From assembly GCA_944325735.1 (NCBI GenBank), contig CALVBI010000002.1, positions 62,001 through 126,000 on the forward strand: a stretch of 64,000 nt of DNA, read 5' to 3'. Each line of letters begins with the position of its first letter. Positions within the stretch are counted from its first letter, which is position 1. This document shows positions 47,273-56,437 of the stretch, in pieces. A program made the translations under genes and the position numbers. Below the pieces are notes generated by a model. That model was not told the DNA's origin, searched no databases, and was given only the letters and a program-made list of their open reading frames with translations. This DNA is from Candidatus Gastranaerophilales bacterium. GTDB taxonomy: Bacteria; Cyanobacteriota; Vampirovibrionia; Gastranaerophilales; Gastranaerophilaceae.

Positions 47273-48012
47273 ATGTCAAGAATTAAGAATTTCGGGGGGG
47301 GGGCAATTTAGCAGCTCCATATAAAGGTTTTACCCTCGCAGAAGTGTTAGTAACTTTGGGTATTATTGGTGTTGTATCAGCAATGACCGTACCTACGTTG
47401 GTGCAAAATTATCAAAGAAAATCATATGTAACTCAGTTGCACAAGGTTTATAATGAATTATCGCAGGCTGTTATCCAGTATCAAACTGATAGAAATGCTG
47501 TAAATTTAACAGAAGCAGGGCTGAATTCTGTGGATGCTTTATCAAGATTTTTTAAAAACTATTTCAAAGTAGTCCAAGATTGTGGGAATGATAGTACGCC
47601 TTGTTTCGCGGATTCTTATAAAAAAATATCAGGGACAGATACGTTATTTTATTGCAATAATAATTGTATGGTTTTGGCAAGTGGTGCATCTATTGGAACT
47701 CTTAATGAAAATAAAGATGGAAATACTGAAATAATTACGCAAATTGTAGTTGATGTAAATGGTAAAAATGGCCCAAACATATTTGGTCGAGATGCTTTTT
47801 CTTTATTTTTATATAAAAATGGAGTTATTGATGATTTAACTGTTGCAGATCCTTCTGATGATGAAAATTATGATTGGGCTGCTGTTCCTGCACCATTATC
47901 TAAAGAACAAAGAGAAGAAAATTTTAATTATGGTTGTATAAGTTCTAATGGCGGTCATTATCATGGTTGTTTTGGAAAAATATTAAATGATAATTGGGAA
48001 ATGACATATTAA
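47273..48012 (+). CDS. Type IV pilin-like protein with a 10-G tract, out of frame as sequenced
   Basis: From ATG 47273 (AAAGGAG upstream) the sequence reads MSRIKNF, then ten G (47294-47303), and stops after 12 codons. With eleven (or eight) G it reads NLAAPYKG|FTLAEVLVTLGIIGVVSAM without a break, giving a 246-residue protein. Nine G also stops. No usable start lies between tract and signal, so this is the cleanest ON/OFF case. The head has VNGKNGPNIFGRDAFSLF, a CGNDSTPCF pair and the end CFGKILNDNWEMTY. It is a paralogue of 40493-41146. A rescue start downstream (GTG 47344) would remove the signal. Confidence 0.8.
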
Positions 48013-48133
48013 TATTGACTTTTCTCAAAAAATCATTAATTTCATGACACATCTAGTACAAATGGATGATTTTATACAAAATAATTGATTATATTTTGAG
48101 ATTGTCCGATTGTGTTAGAAAAAAGAGGTAGTC

Positions 48134-48829
48134 ATGATAATTAACGGCGGAATCAGGTACTGTGAAAAAGGATTAACAACATCACTTCGAGCTATGCATG
48201 TTCAAAGTGAGTTAATCGGTATGTATAATGAAAATGTTACAGGATTTGATAAAATTGGTTATCAAAGAAAAGACCCTGTTGTGTCTTCATTTACTGAATA
48301 TATTGGAATTCATGGGCTATCTCAGACTGTAGATGATAAAGTCGGTCGTATTGCGATGTCTGATAATCCTTTAGATTTAGCATTAGCTAATAAAGGTTAT
48401 TTTCAGACTCAAAGCGCTGAAGGTATAAAACTTACAAGAGATGGTAGATTCAAAATTGATAAAGAAGGGAATTTATTAACCCTTGAAGATGCAAATGTTC
48501 TATCAAGTGCAGGTGTACCGATAAAGTTGCATGTTGTACCTGAAAAAATTGAAGATATTAAAGTAAATTCAAAAGGGCTTGTGAGTGTCTTCAATAAAAA
48601 TACAAACAAACTTGAAAGTGTGGCATTTTTAGGAATTGTAGATTCAAATGGTATTGTGGTAATGGATCCTCAAGTAAAGCAAGGATATAATGAATATTCA
48701 AACGTGGCTTTACAAAATGAGTTTATTTCAATGATGCCGGTTATTAGAAATTTTGAAGCAAACAGACAAATTTTTATGATACAAAATCAGAATTTGCAAA
48801 AAGTAATTTCTCAGTTAGGACAAGCATAG
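48134..48829 (+). CDS. flgF: Flagellar basal-body rod protein, FlgF-like
   Basis: A 231-residue rod/hook family protein. The N-terminal rod signature is divergent (SELIGMYNENVTGFDKIGYQRKD, for the usual NNLANVNTxGYK). The middle has PLDLALANKGYFQTQ and KLTRDGRFKIDKEGNL, and the C-terminus MMPVIRNFEANRQIFMIQNQNLQKVISQLG is typical of FlgF/FlgG. It heads a four-gene rod cluster. AGAGGTAG precedes the ATG. FlgF versus FlgG is judged by order and divergence only. Confidence 0.78.
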   Translation: MIINGGIRYCEKGLTTSLRAMHVQSELIGMYNENVTGFDKIGYQRKDPVVSSFTEYIGIHGLSQTVDDKVGRIAMSDNPLDLALANKGYFQTQSAEGIKLTRDGRFKIDKEGNLLTLEDANVLSSAGVPIKLHVVPEKIEDIKVNSKGLVSVFNKNTNKLESVAFLGIVDSNGIVVMDPQVKQGYNEYSNVALQNEFISMMPVIRNFEANRQIFMIQNQNLQKVISQLGQA

Positions 48830-48844
48830 TAAAGGAATAGTATT

Positions 48845-49558
48845 ATGTATAGTATGCAAGGTATAGTAAGAAAAAGTGTAAATAACGTAACTACACAATT
48901 TGAAAAATTGGGTTACGTTGCAAACAGTCTTGCTAATATGAATACAAGAGGATATAAATCTGTAAGTTTTGAGCAGATGCTTAATGAAGAAGGTTACTTG
49001 ACTGGAGCTATTAGAACTGATTACAAACAAGGTTCTATTCAGATTACAAGTAATCCTTATGATGTTGCAATTAATGGTACAGGATTTATTCCCGTAGTAT
49101 CTCCAGAGGGCGAAGTTGCATATACAAGAGATGGTCAATTTATGCAAGGGAAAGATGGATATCTAGTAACGACAGACGGCTGGATTGTTGGAGAAGGTAT
49201 TCAAATTCCAACTAATTGTTATAAATTTGAGATTAAACCTAATGGGGAAGTATATTCTTATGATGGAAAAAATACTCAGCCTAAAAAATTGGGCACAATT
49301 CCATTAGTGAGATTCCCTTCTCAAGAAAATTTAGAACAAGCAGGCATGAATAAATTAGTTCCTACAGAAGATTCTGGCGAACCTCAATTGGTAAAAGAAC
49401 ATGATTGTTTCTGTCAAAACAATTTAGAAAATTCTAATACCAATATTTATTCTTCAACTTCAGATATGTTGCGTTTGAATGCATCATTGCTGGCAAGTAC
49501 ACGTATGATGAAAGTTGTAGATGATATGTATAATAAAGCAATTAATATCAGAGAGTAA
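48845..49558 (+). CDS. flgG: Flagellar basal-body rod protein, FlgG-like
   Basis: A 237-residue distal-rod protein: VANSLANMNTRGYKSVSFEQ (rod signature), NPYDVAINGTGFIPVVS, YTRDGQFMQGKDGYLVTTDG, and C-terminal LRLNASLLASTRMMKVVDDMYNKAINI. The latter is shortened relative to FlgG. It lies 15 bases after the flgF-like gene; AAAGGAA precedes the ATG. FlgF and FlgG labels could be swapped. Confidence 0.75.
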   Translation: MYSMQGIVRKSVNNVTTQFEKLGYVANSLANMNTRGYKSVSFEQMLNEEGYLTGAIRTDYKQGSIQITSNPYDVAINGTGFIPVVSPEGEVAYTRDGQFMQGKDGYLVTTDGWIVGEGIQIPTNCYKFEIKPNGEVYSYDGKNTQPKKLGTIPLVRFPSQENLEQAGMNKLVPTEDSGEPQLVKEHDCFCQNNLENSNTNIYSSTSDMLRLNASLLASTRMMKVVDDMYNKAINIRE

Positions 49559-49602
49559 TAAAGTAATTAATTAAACAATAAACAATAAAAGAAAGGACGA
49601 AA

Positions 49603-49950
49603 ATGTTCACATCACTCGACAATATGGGTAAAGTTACATTAATGATGGACTTGATAACGCAAAGACAAAGGGCGTTAGGCTCAAACCTTGCGAATATTGA
49701 TACCCCTGGGTATGTTCGTCGTGACATAAATTTCGGTGATTATTTAGGCTCAATGAACAGTCCTTTAGAAACAAAATTATCAGAAAAATTAGGGCCTTCA
49801 GGTGTAATAGAAGAACGTCAATATGAAGAAATTGATCCAGCAAATGAGTTGATGGAATTACAACAAAATTCTCTTCTTTATACTATGGCAACAAGAAGAA
49901 TGTCTAATATAATTACTGAGATGAAAACAGTTATCAATGTCGGCAAATAG
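49603..49950 (+). CDS. flgB: Flagellar basal-body rod protein FlgB
   Basis: A 115-residue proximal-rod protein with RQRALGSNLANIDTPGYVRRDINF (FlgB signature) and a C-terminal MELQQNSLLYTMATRRMSNIITEMKTVIN helix. It is slightly shorter than the usual 130 residues. GAAAGGACG precedes the ATG. flgC follows after 147 bases. Confidence 0.92.
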   Translation: MFTSLDNMGKVTLMMDLITQRQRALGSNLANIDTPGYVRRDINFGDYLGSMNSPLETKLSEKLGPSGVIEERQYEEIDPANELMELQQNSLLYTMATRRMSNIITEMKTVINVGK

Positions 49951-50097
49951 GAATGTAGCCGTTCCATCCGCCAAATGATTAAGGCAAAACTAAATAAAAA
50001 CAATCGTTAGAAAAGGTAAAAACGGAAGCAAACGAGAGTGAGCGACTGACAAAAATATTTAAAATTAACGCATAACCGTTAGAAAGGGTATAAAAAA

Positions 50098-50541
50098 ATG
50101 AGTATAATGGAATCAATGAATATCGGAGCAAATGCTTTAAAAGCTCATGGCTTAAGGCTTGATATTCATGCTAAAAACGTAGCGAACGTTGATACTCCAA
50201 ATTATGTAAGAAAAATCCCTATTTTGAATGCGACTGAGGATATATCTTTTCATGGATTAATGAATTCGATGAAAGAAGATGTATTCGGAGTAGGAACTCT
50301 TCCTTATTTGCAAGGTGGCGTTGTATTTAACGGTTGTGTTGAAGATCCTACATTAGGTGATAAGATTTATCGTCCCGGACACCCAGATGCTGATGCAAAT
50401 GGTTATATTAGAGCTTCAAATGTAAATCCTGCTGTGGATATGGCAGATGCTATTTTGGCTCAAAGAGCATATGAAGCAAACTTAGCTCTTATTAATATTA
50501 CAAAATCAATGGCTCAAAAGGCAACAGAAATCGGTAGATAA
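50098..50541 (+). CDS. flgC: Flagellar basal-body rod protein FlgC
   Basis: A 147-residue proximal-rod protein: NIGANALKAHGLRLDIHAKNVANVDTPNYVRK, then YRPGHPDADANGYIRASNVNPAVDMADAILAQRAYEANL, the FlgC signature. AGAAAGGG precedes the ATG. No fliE follows, unlike most flgBC clusters; a glycosyltransferase gene comes next. A near-repeat of its ribosome-site region (CGTTAGAAARGGTA) lies about 70 bases upstream. Confidence 0.93.
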   Translation: MSIMESMNIGANALKAHGLRLDIHAKNVANVDTPNYVRKIPILNATEDISFHGLMNSMKEDVFGVGTLPYLQGGVVFNGCVEDPTLGDKIYRPGHPDADANGYIRASNVNPAVDMADAILAQRAYEANLALINITKSMAQKATEIGR

Positions 50542-50562
50542 TATTATTTTTATTTTATTTTT

Positions 50563-50683
50563 GTCATTCTGAGGGCATTAGCCCGAAAGAATCCAGCCTA
50601 TAGGAAATAAAATTTAAAAGCTGGATTGCTTCACGTTCGTTCGCAATGACAAATTGTCATTCTGAACTTGTTTCAGAATCTAT
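50563..50683. repeat. Palindromic intergenic repeat (MITE-like)
   Basis: GTCATT at 50563 and AATGAC near 50652 form terminal inverted repeats. Inside, AAGAATCCAGC and GCTGGATTGCTT are inverted, and ACGTTCGTTCGCAATGAC closes it. A second partial unit (TTGTCATTCTGAACTTGTTTCAGAATC) follows. This GTCATTCTGA...GAATC element style is known as a dispersed small repeat in diverse bacteria. It fills the flgC-glycosyltransferase gap. Confidence 0.7.
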
Positions 50684-50698
50684 ATTTATGTTTTATGT

Positions 50699-50704
50699 TA
50701 TAAT
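50699..50704 (+). promoter_or_regulatory. -10 box (TATAAT) six bases before ATG
   Basis: TATAAT, CAATTT, ATG at 50711; no Shine-Dalgarno sequence. The -10 lies just outside the palindromic repeat. Confidence 0.45.
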
Positions 50705-50710
50705 CAATTT

Positions 50711-51670
50711 ATGACAAAGTTATCTATTATAATTCCGATTTATAATGTTGAAAAATATATTCCGCAATGTCTGGATAGTATTTTAAATCAGTCATTTAAA
50801 GATTTAGAAGTTATATGTGTAAACGATGGATCATCAGATGATTCTTTATCTGTTTTGCAAAGTTATAAGGCAAAAGATGACCGTGTTTTAATTATCGATA
50901 AAAAAAATGAAGGTTCAGGTGTCGCAAGAAATACAGCCTTAGCTATTGCAAAAGGTGATTATGTTTATTTTGTGGACGGCGATGATTGGTTAGAAGATGG
51001 TGCCTTAGAAAAAATTGTAGCGAAAGCAGATGAGTTAAATACTGATATATTAATCTTTAGCGGGCTTTCATATTACAACGGTAAAGGGCAAAATGGGGCT
51101 TACAGTAAAAATAAATTGCCTCAAAAATATTTTGATAAAGTCTTTTCTTCTAAAGATATTAAAAAAGATATTTTTAAATTTCCATCTACAGCTTGGACAA
51201 AATTGTATAAAAGAGATTTTTTGATAAGAAATAATATAAAATTCCAAAATATAAAAGTCGGACAAGATCAACTTCCGTTTTTCCATTCAATGATAAAAGC
51301 AGAAAGAATTGCAATTTTACCTGAAAATTTATATTGTTATAGAAAAAATAGAAAAGGTGCTGTAACATCAGTTAAAAAGAAAAAGAATTTTTCACCGATA
51401 TATGTTTTCTATGGAATAGAAGAAATGTTAAAATCAGAAAATCTGTTAGATGATTACAAAACTATTTTTGTAAATAGATATTTTTCAAAAGCAACATCTT
51501 GGCTCGGTAAATTTCAAGATGATTTGAAACACGAATATTACCTTGAATATACAAAACTTTTAGACCATGTAAAAACAGAATACCCATTTGGTTGGTGGAC
51601 TAAATTTAATCCGAAAGAAAACGACGGTTATTGGAATTTAAAAATTAAACAATTTATTGCAAAGATATAA
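50711..51670 (+). CDS. Family 2 glycosyltransferase
   Basis: A 319-residue GT-A fold glycosyltransferase: LSIIIPIYNVEKYIPQCLDSIL, CVNDGSSDDS, KNEGSGVARNTALAIAKGDYVYFVDGDDW (DxD motif). The C-terminal part (VGQDQLPFFHSMIKAER) is like CPS/LPS glycosyltransferases. Being next to rod genes it might glycosylate flagellar or surface polymers; this is only suggested by position. Confidence 0.88.
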   Translation: MTKLSIIIPIYNVEKYIPQCLDSILNQSFKDLEVICVNDGSSDDSLSVLQSYKAKDDRVLIIDKKNEGSGVARNTALAIAKGDYVYFVDGDDWLEDGALEKIVAKADELNTDILIFSGLSYYNGKGQNGAYSKNKLPQKYFDKVFSSKDIKKDIFKFPSTAWTKLYKRDFLIRNNIKFQNIKVGQDQLPFFHSMIKAERIAILPENLYCYRKNRKGAVTSVKKKKNFSPIYVFYGIEEMLKSENLLDDYKTIFVNRYFSKATSWLGKFQDDLKHEYYLEYTKLLDHVKTEYPFGWWTKFNPKENDGYWNLKIKQFIAKI

Positions 51671-51790
51671 GTTTTTTATGTCATAAGGTTCTAATTTGAG
51701 CTTTTTAGCTACAGTGCAAAGACATTATATAGCGAACTCATATCACTTATGAAACAATCTATTCACGAATACTGCAATATGAGAATTGCG

Positions 51791-52438
51791 TTACGCAGAA
51801 ATCTTCTTTAACTTTTCTGTTATCTTAGTTTTAACGTCATTATCTTTTATTTTAACTAATACCTTTTTATATAAAATTGATGCTTTATCAAAGTCTTGTT
51901 TTTCATAGTATAAATCTGCTAAATTTAGTATACTAATTAAATTATTTGGATATCTGTTAACCAAATCATTTAAAATATCAAATGCTTCATTTTGTTTATT
52001 AGTTCTTAATTTTATGATAGCTAAATTATTAAGTAATAATATTTTTAATGATTTATCTATAGCACTACTACAATTTGGCAGGCAATTCATAATAACCTGT
52101 TCAGCTTCATCAAATTGTTGCTCTTTAATTAACAGAGTTGATTCTTGAATACCTAATAATAAGCTAAGTTTTTTGTTATATTTTCTTGTTTTTGCTGAAT
52201 TTATACAAACTCGAGCTTCTTTATATTTTTCCTGTTTTATATATAAAGTAGCTAAATTAAGATAAGCAAATCCAATTGAAACGGCTGATTTGTTTTTGTC
52301 AATAATTGCTAGGTACTTTTTTTCTAAATTATCCATATTAGTATTGCATAACTGAAATTCGTGATATTTAATTTTTATAAATATAATTAAAAATATAATA
52401 ACACTTGTTAAAAAAAGCGGTAAAATAATACTTTGCAT
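51791..52438 (-). CDS. Membrane-anchored TPR protein
   Basis: A 215-residue protein with one N-terminal membrane helix (SIILPLFLTSVIIFLIIFIKI) followed by five or so TPR-like repeats (AYLNLATLYIKQEKYKEARV, LILNNLAIIKLRTNKQNEAF, ILNLADLYYEKQDFDKASIL). It probably scaffolds a protein complex at the inner membrane. GGATGAG precedes the ATG. No closer family recognised. Confidence 0.75.
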   Translation of the reverse strand: MQSIILPLFLTSVIIFLIIFIKIKYHEFQLCNTNMDNLEKKYLAIIDKNKSAVSIGFAYLNLATLYIKQEKYKEARVCINSAKTRKYNKKLSLLLGIQESTLLIKEQQFDEAEQVIMNCLPNCSSAIDKSLKILLLNNLAIIKLRTNKQNEAFDILNDLVNRYPNNLISILNLADLYYEKQDFDKASILYKKVLVKIKDNDVKTKITEKLKKISA

Positions 52439-52538
52439 AACTCATCCTTAAAATTGACGTTGGGGCTGTTTTGTTGCGCTTCGCGTCCTATTTCATACAA
52501 CTATAAATAATTGAGGCAAAATGCGTCATTATTTTTTA

Positions 52539-52622
52539 TGGTGTCGACGGGGGGACTTGAACCCCCACAGCTCTCGCCACATGCACCTCAAGCATGCGTG
52601 TCTACCATTCCACCACATCGAC
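52539..52622 (-). tRNA. trnL: tRNA-Leu (GAG)
   Basis: An 84-nt class II tRNA. The acceptor GTCGATG pairs with CGTCGAC, the discriminator is A, and CCA is encoded. The anticodon loop CTTGAGG has GAG. A short variable arm and T-arm GGGGG-TTCAAGT-CCCCC are present. The 5' dozen bases recur at the edges of the tandem repeats upstream. Confidence 0.95.
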
Positions 52623-52623
52623 A

Positions 52624-53110
52624 CAAAAAATATTAAATTTTCACGGAACATGTTATATCATTTGAGGTGGATGTGCTTCGCACCCTCTCCTCCAATGTGA
52701 CATTTAGTCACATTTTCGTCGGCAGAGTACCACATCGACATAAACCTTGATTTAATTTTCACGGAACATGTTATATCATTTGTGGTGGATGTGCTTCGCA
52801 CCCTCTCCTCTAATGTGACATTTAGTCACATTCTCGTCGGCAGAGTACCACATCGACATAAACCTTGATTAAATTTTCACAGAACAGTTAAATCATATGC
52901 TTTGGATGTGCTTCGCACCCTCTCCTCTAATGTGACATTTAGTCACATTTTCGTTGGCAGAGTACCACATCGACATAAACCTTGATTTAATTTTCACAGA
53001 ACAGTTAAATCATATGCTTTGGATGAGTTTTGCACATTTTTTTACAATATGCCATTTAGTCATATTCCATTCGGTAGAGCACCTCATCAACATAAGCCTT
53101 GATTTAATTT
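52624..53110. repeat. Four tandem units of about 117 bp upstream of tRNA-Leu
   Basis: Units of 117-118 bp end at 52740, 52858, 52975 and 53092 in CATCGACA or its variant. Each contains GGATGTGCTTCGCACC, the perfect hairpin AATGTGACATTTAGTCACATT (decayed in the last copy) and CGGCAGAGTACCACATCGACA. Its last dozen bases equal the 5' end of the tRNA-Leu (minus strand). Divergence increases away from the tRNA. It holds no ORF of its own. Confidence 0.85.
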
Positions 53111-53163
53111 TCAATTTGTATAATCATACTATCATAAATAACTCGGATTGCAAAGGTGTTTTT

Positions 53164-53511
53164 ATGGATAAGAATGATTTAATTAAGCGTTGTCTTAAAT
53201 TTCAAGATGCTGTAGAAACTTATCCTTTCAAAGATAAGACTTACGATGAGTATGCTGTTTTAAGGCATAAAACTAATGGCAAATGGTTTGGTTTAGTTTT
53301 TTATTTGAATAACCGTTTATGTATTAATTTAAAATGTAATCCTGTGGATTCGGCTATTTTAAGAGATGAATATAAATTTATTACACCTGCTTGGCATATG
53401 AATAAAACTCATTGGATTATGGTTGATGTGAATAAATCGCCTAAGGATTTACTAGATGCCTTGATTAAAGAAAGTTTTGAATTGACTGCAAATAAGCGAA
53501 AATCCAAATAA
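53164..53511 (+). CDS. MmcQ/YjbR family protein
   Basis: A 115-residue protein of the MmcQ/YjbR (CyaY-like fold) family: LKFQDAVETYPFKDKTYDEYAV, GKWFGLVFYLNNRLCINLKCNP, ITPAWHMNKTHWIMVDV. Members may bind DNA or phosphate ligands; the biochemical role is unsettled. ATG 53164 follows AAAGGTG; a longer reading through the repeats is spurious. Confidence 0.85.
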   Translation: MDKNDLIKRCLKFQDAVETYPFKDKTYDEYAVLRHKTNGKWFGLVFYLNNRLCINLKCNPVDSAILRDEYKFITPAWHMNKTHWIMVDVNKSPKDLLDALIKESFELTANKRKSK

Positions 53512-53532
53512 TTCTCATCTCATCTGGCATTC

Positions 53533-53560
53533 TTGAAATCAGTTTTTTACATGCAATAAT
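53533..53560 (+). promoter_or_regulatory. Promoter of uvrA, leaderless type
   Basis: TTGAAA at 53533-53538, 16 bases, AATAAT at 53555-53560, then ATTGGT and the ATG at 53567. There is no Shine-Dalgarno sequence. Confidence 0.45.
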
Positions 53561-53566
53561 ATTGGT

Positions 53567-56404
53567 ATGTTAGATACAATTACCGTAAAGGGAGCTAAAG
53601 AGCATAATTTAAAAGATGTTTCGCTAGAATTGCCGAAAAATGAATTAATCGTTTTTACGGGAGTTTCTGGGTCTGGAAAATCTTCTCTTGCTTTTGATAC
53701 GATTTTTGCAGAAGGTCAAAGGCGTTATATAGAAAGTTTGTCTACTTATGCAAGACAATTTCTCGGACAAATGGATAAGCCAAATGTAGATTATATTGAC
53801 GGGCTTTCTCCTGCAATTTCTATTGACCAAAAGTCTACCAGCAACAACCCTCGATCCACTGTTGGAACTGTTACTGAAATTTATGATTATTTAAGACTTT
53901 TATATGCTCGTGTTGGGACTCCTTATTGTCCTGTGTGCGGTGAAAAGATTAAACCTCAAACTATTGATGAAATTGTATCTAGTATAATGAAATTGGGTGA
54001 AGGAACAAAGATTCAAATTCTAGCTCCGATTGCAAGAGGTAAAAAAGGTGAGTTTTCATCAACATTTGAAGAACTAAGACAAGAAGGCTTTGTTCGTGTA
54101 AAAGTTGATGGTGAAATTTTTAACCTTGATGAGGATGAAATATCTTTAGCAAAGACTAAAAAACATGATATTTATGTGGTTGTAGATAGAATTGTAGTAA
54201 AAGAATCTGCACAATCAAGAATTGCTGATAGTGTTCAAATTGCGTTAAAAAAAGCTGATGGAATTGCAGTTGTAGATGTAATCGGTGATAAAGAAATTAT
54301 TTATAGTGAAAAATTAGCTTGTCCTAAGTGTAATTTGAGCTTTGAAGAACTAGCTCCAAGAATATTTTCTTTTAACGCTCCTTACGGTGCTTGCGAAAGA
54401 TGTTCAGGGCTTGGTGCTGATTTTGTAATTGACCCTAATTTAATTGTGCCTGACAGAAAAAAATCACTTAAAGATGGTGCTATTTATCCTTGGTCAAAGA
54501 CTTCTACATCTTATTATGAAGATGTTTTAAAATCAGTTTGTCATCATTTTAATATTGATATGGATAAGCCATTTGAAGAATTGTCTGAAAAAGAGCAAAA
54601 AACAATTCTTTATGGCAGTGATGATATTGTAAAATTTACGGTAATGCGTTTTGGAACTCATCGTTATGAAACAAAATACAGAAAATTTGACGGTGTAATT
54701 CCGTTTTTGGAAAAACGATATAATGAATCTAACGGTGAATATTGGCGTGAAGAAATTGAAAAATATATGACAACTACTCCTTGTCCGGCATGTCATGGTG
54801 CAAGACTTAAACCTTTCCCGCTTGCTGTAAGGATAAAAGATAAAAATATTTATGAATTCACATTAATGCCAATTGATGAGGCATTGGATTTTGTGTCTGA
54901 TTTATATTTGGAATTGAATGAATTCCAAATGCATATCGCAAAACAAATTTTAGATGAAATAAGAGCTCGTTTAAGATTTTTGAAAGATGTTGGTCTAAGC
55001 TATCTTGACTTAGCTCGTCGTGCAGGGACATTATCAGGTGGAGAAGCTCAGCGAATAAGATTAGCAACCCAAATAGGCAGCGGTCTTTCAGGTGTTTTGT
55101 ATGTACTTGATGAACCATCAATTGGACTGCATCAAAGAGATAATGACAGGTTGATTAAAACACTTATAAAATTGCGAAATCTTGGGAACACTTTGATTGT
55201 AGTTGAACATGATGAAGATACAATAAGAAATGCTGACTATATTGTAGATATCGGGCCTAAGGCAGGCGTGAACGGTGGAAAAGTTATAGGCTGCGGATCT
55301 GTCCAAGATATTATAAATGCAAAAGGCTCAATTACAGGAAAATATTTGAGCGGAGAAAAATTTATCCCAATTCCTGAAAAAGTTAGAGAAGGTAACGGAA
55401 ATTTTCTACACGTTAAAAATGCTCATATTAATAATTTAAAAAATATTGATGTAGATATTCCGCTAGGCAAAATAGTATGTCTTACAGGCGTTTCAGGCTC
55501 TGGAAAATCTTCTTTAATGCAGGATTTGATATATGAATATGCAGTTCATAAGTTAAGAGGTAACAAGCCAAAACCTCAAGGGGTTGATGAAATTACTGGA
55601 TTTGAAAATATTGATAAAATTATTGCAATTGATCAATCTCCGATTGGTAGAACTCCAAGGTCAAATCCTGCAACATATACTGATTTATTTACACACATTA
55701 GAGATTTGTATTCAAAAACAAATGAAGCAAAACTTCGCGGTTATAAGCCAGGCAGGTTCAGTTTTAATGTAAAAGGCGGAAGATGTGAGGCTTGCAAAGG
55801 TGATGGTGTTATAAAAATCGAGATGAATTTCTTATCCGATGTATATGTAAAATGTGATGTATGCAAGGGTAAACGTTATAATCGTGAAACTTTAGAAGTG
55901 AAATATAAAGGAAAAACGATTTCTGATGTATTAGATATGAGTGTAAAAGAAGCTCTTGAATTTTTTGACAGTATTCCGTCTATCAAAAATAAACTGCAAA
56001 CTTTGAATGATGTCGGGCTTGATTATATGAAACTTGGGCAAAGTGCGACAACTCTTTCAGGTGGGGAAGCTCAAAGGATTAAACTTGCAGCAGAGCTGAA
56101 TAAACGTTCTACTGGTAAAACTCTTTACTTGCTTGATGAACCTTCAGTGGGGCTTCATTGGTATGATTTGGATAAACTCATAAAAATCTTGCAACAACTG
56201 GCTGATCAAGGAAATACAATTTTAGTTATTGAGCATAATCTTGATTTTATTAAAGTTGCAGATCATATAATTGATTTAGGCCCTGAAGGTGGTATTGGCG
56301 GTGGTGAAGTGATTGCACAAGGTACACCTTTAGAAGTTTCTAAATGCAAAAAGTCATATACAGGTCAATATTTAAAACCTATTTTGGAAAATTCTGCAAA
56401 ATAA
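53567..56404 (+). CDS. uvrA: Excinuclease ABC subunit A
   Basis: The damage-recognition ATPase of nucleotide excision repair, 945 residues. Two ABC modules: Walker [12 protein letters not shown] (about residue 30) and [11 protein letters not shown] (about 640), signature [12 protein letters not shown] (about 490) and [12 protein letters not shown] (about 830), each with a LLDEPSxGLH Walker B. Zinc modules CPKCN...CERC and CEACKGDG...CDVCKG are intact. uvrB and uvrC are not in the window. Confidence 0.98.
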   Translation: MLDTITVKGAKEHNLKDVSLELPKNELIVFTGVSGSGKSSLAFDTIFAEGQRRYIESLSTYARQFLGQMDKPNVDYIDGLSPAISIDQKSTSNNPRSTVGTVTEIYDYLRLLYARVGTPYCPVCGEKIKPQTIDEIVSSIMKLGEGTKIQILAPIARGKKGEFSSTFEELRQEGFVRVKVDGEIFNLDEDEISLAKTKKHDIYVVVDRIVVKESAQSRIADSVQIALKKADGIAVVDVIGDKEIIYSEKLACPKCNLSFEELAPRIFSFNAPYGACERCSGLGADFVIDPNLIVPDRKKSLKDGAIYPWSKTSTSYYEDVLKSVCHHFNIDMDKPFEELSEKEQKTILYGSDDIVKFTVMRFGTHRYETKYRKFDGVIPFLEKRYNESNGEYWREEIEKYMTTTPCPACHGARLKPFPLAVRIKDKNIYEFTLMPIDEALDFVSDLYLELNEFQMHIAKQILDEIRARLRFLKDVGLSYLDLARRAGTLSGGEAQRIRLATQIGSGLSGVLYVLDEPSIGLHQRDNDRLIKTLIKLRNLGNTLIVVEHDEDTIRNADYIVDIGPKAGVNGGKVIGCGSVQDIINAKGSITGKYLSGEKFIPIPEKVREGNGNFLHVKNAHINNLKNIDVDIPLGKIVCLTGVSGSGKSSLMQDLIYEYAVHKLRGNKPKPQGVDEITGFENIDKIIAIDQSPIGRTPRSNPATYTDLFTHIRDLYSKTNEAKLRGYKPGRFSFNVKGGRCEACKGDGVIKIEMNFLSDVYVKCDVCKGKRYNRETLEVKYKGKTISDVLDMSVKEALEFFDSIPSIKNKLQTLNDVGLDYMKLGQSATTLSGGEAQRIKLAAELNKRSTGKTLYLLDEPSVGLHWYDLDKLIKILQQLADQGNTILVIEHNLDFIKVADHIIDLGPEGGIGGGEVIAQGTPLEVSKCKKSYTGQYLKPILENSAK

Positions 56405-56437
56405 TAAATAATAAACAATAAAGAAAGTTGGTCTAAA

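Noticed and set aside
52624-53110. CRISPR array reading of the tandem repeats
   Set aside because: The units are 117 bp, nearly identical throughout and have no unique spacers.
52954-53163. In-frame extension of the MmcQ/YjbR gene into the tandem repeats
   Set aside because: The added 70 residues are encoded by repeat DNA; an SD and ATG at 53164 fit the family length.
55584-55772. Open frames within uvrA on either strand
   Set aside because: Shadows of the uvrA frame; no independent signals.
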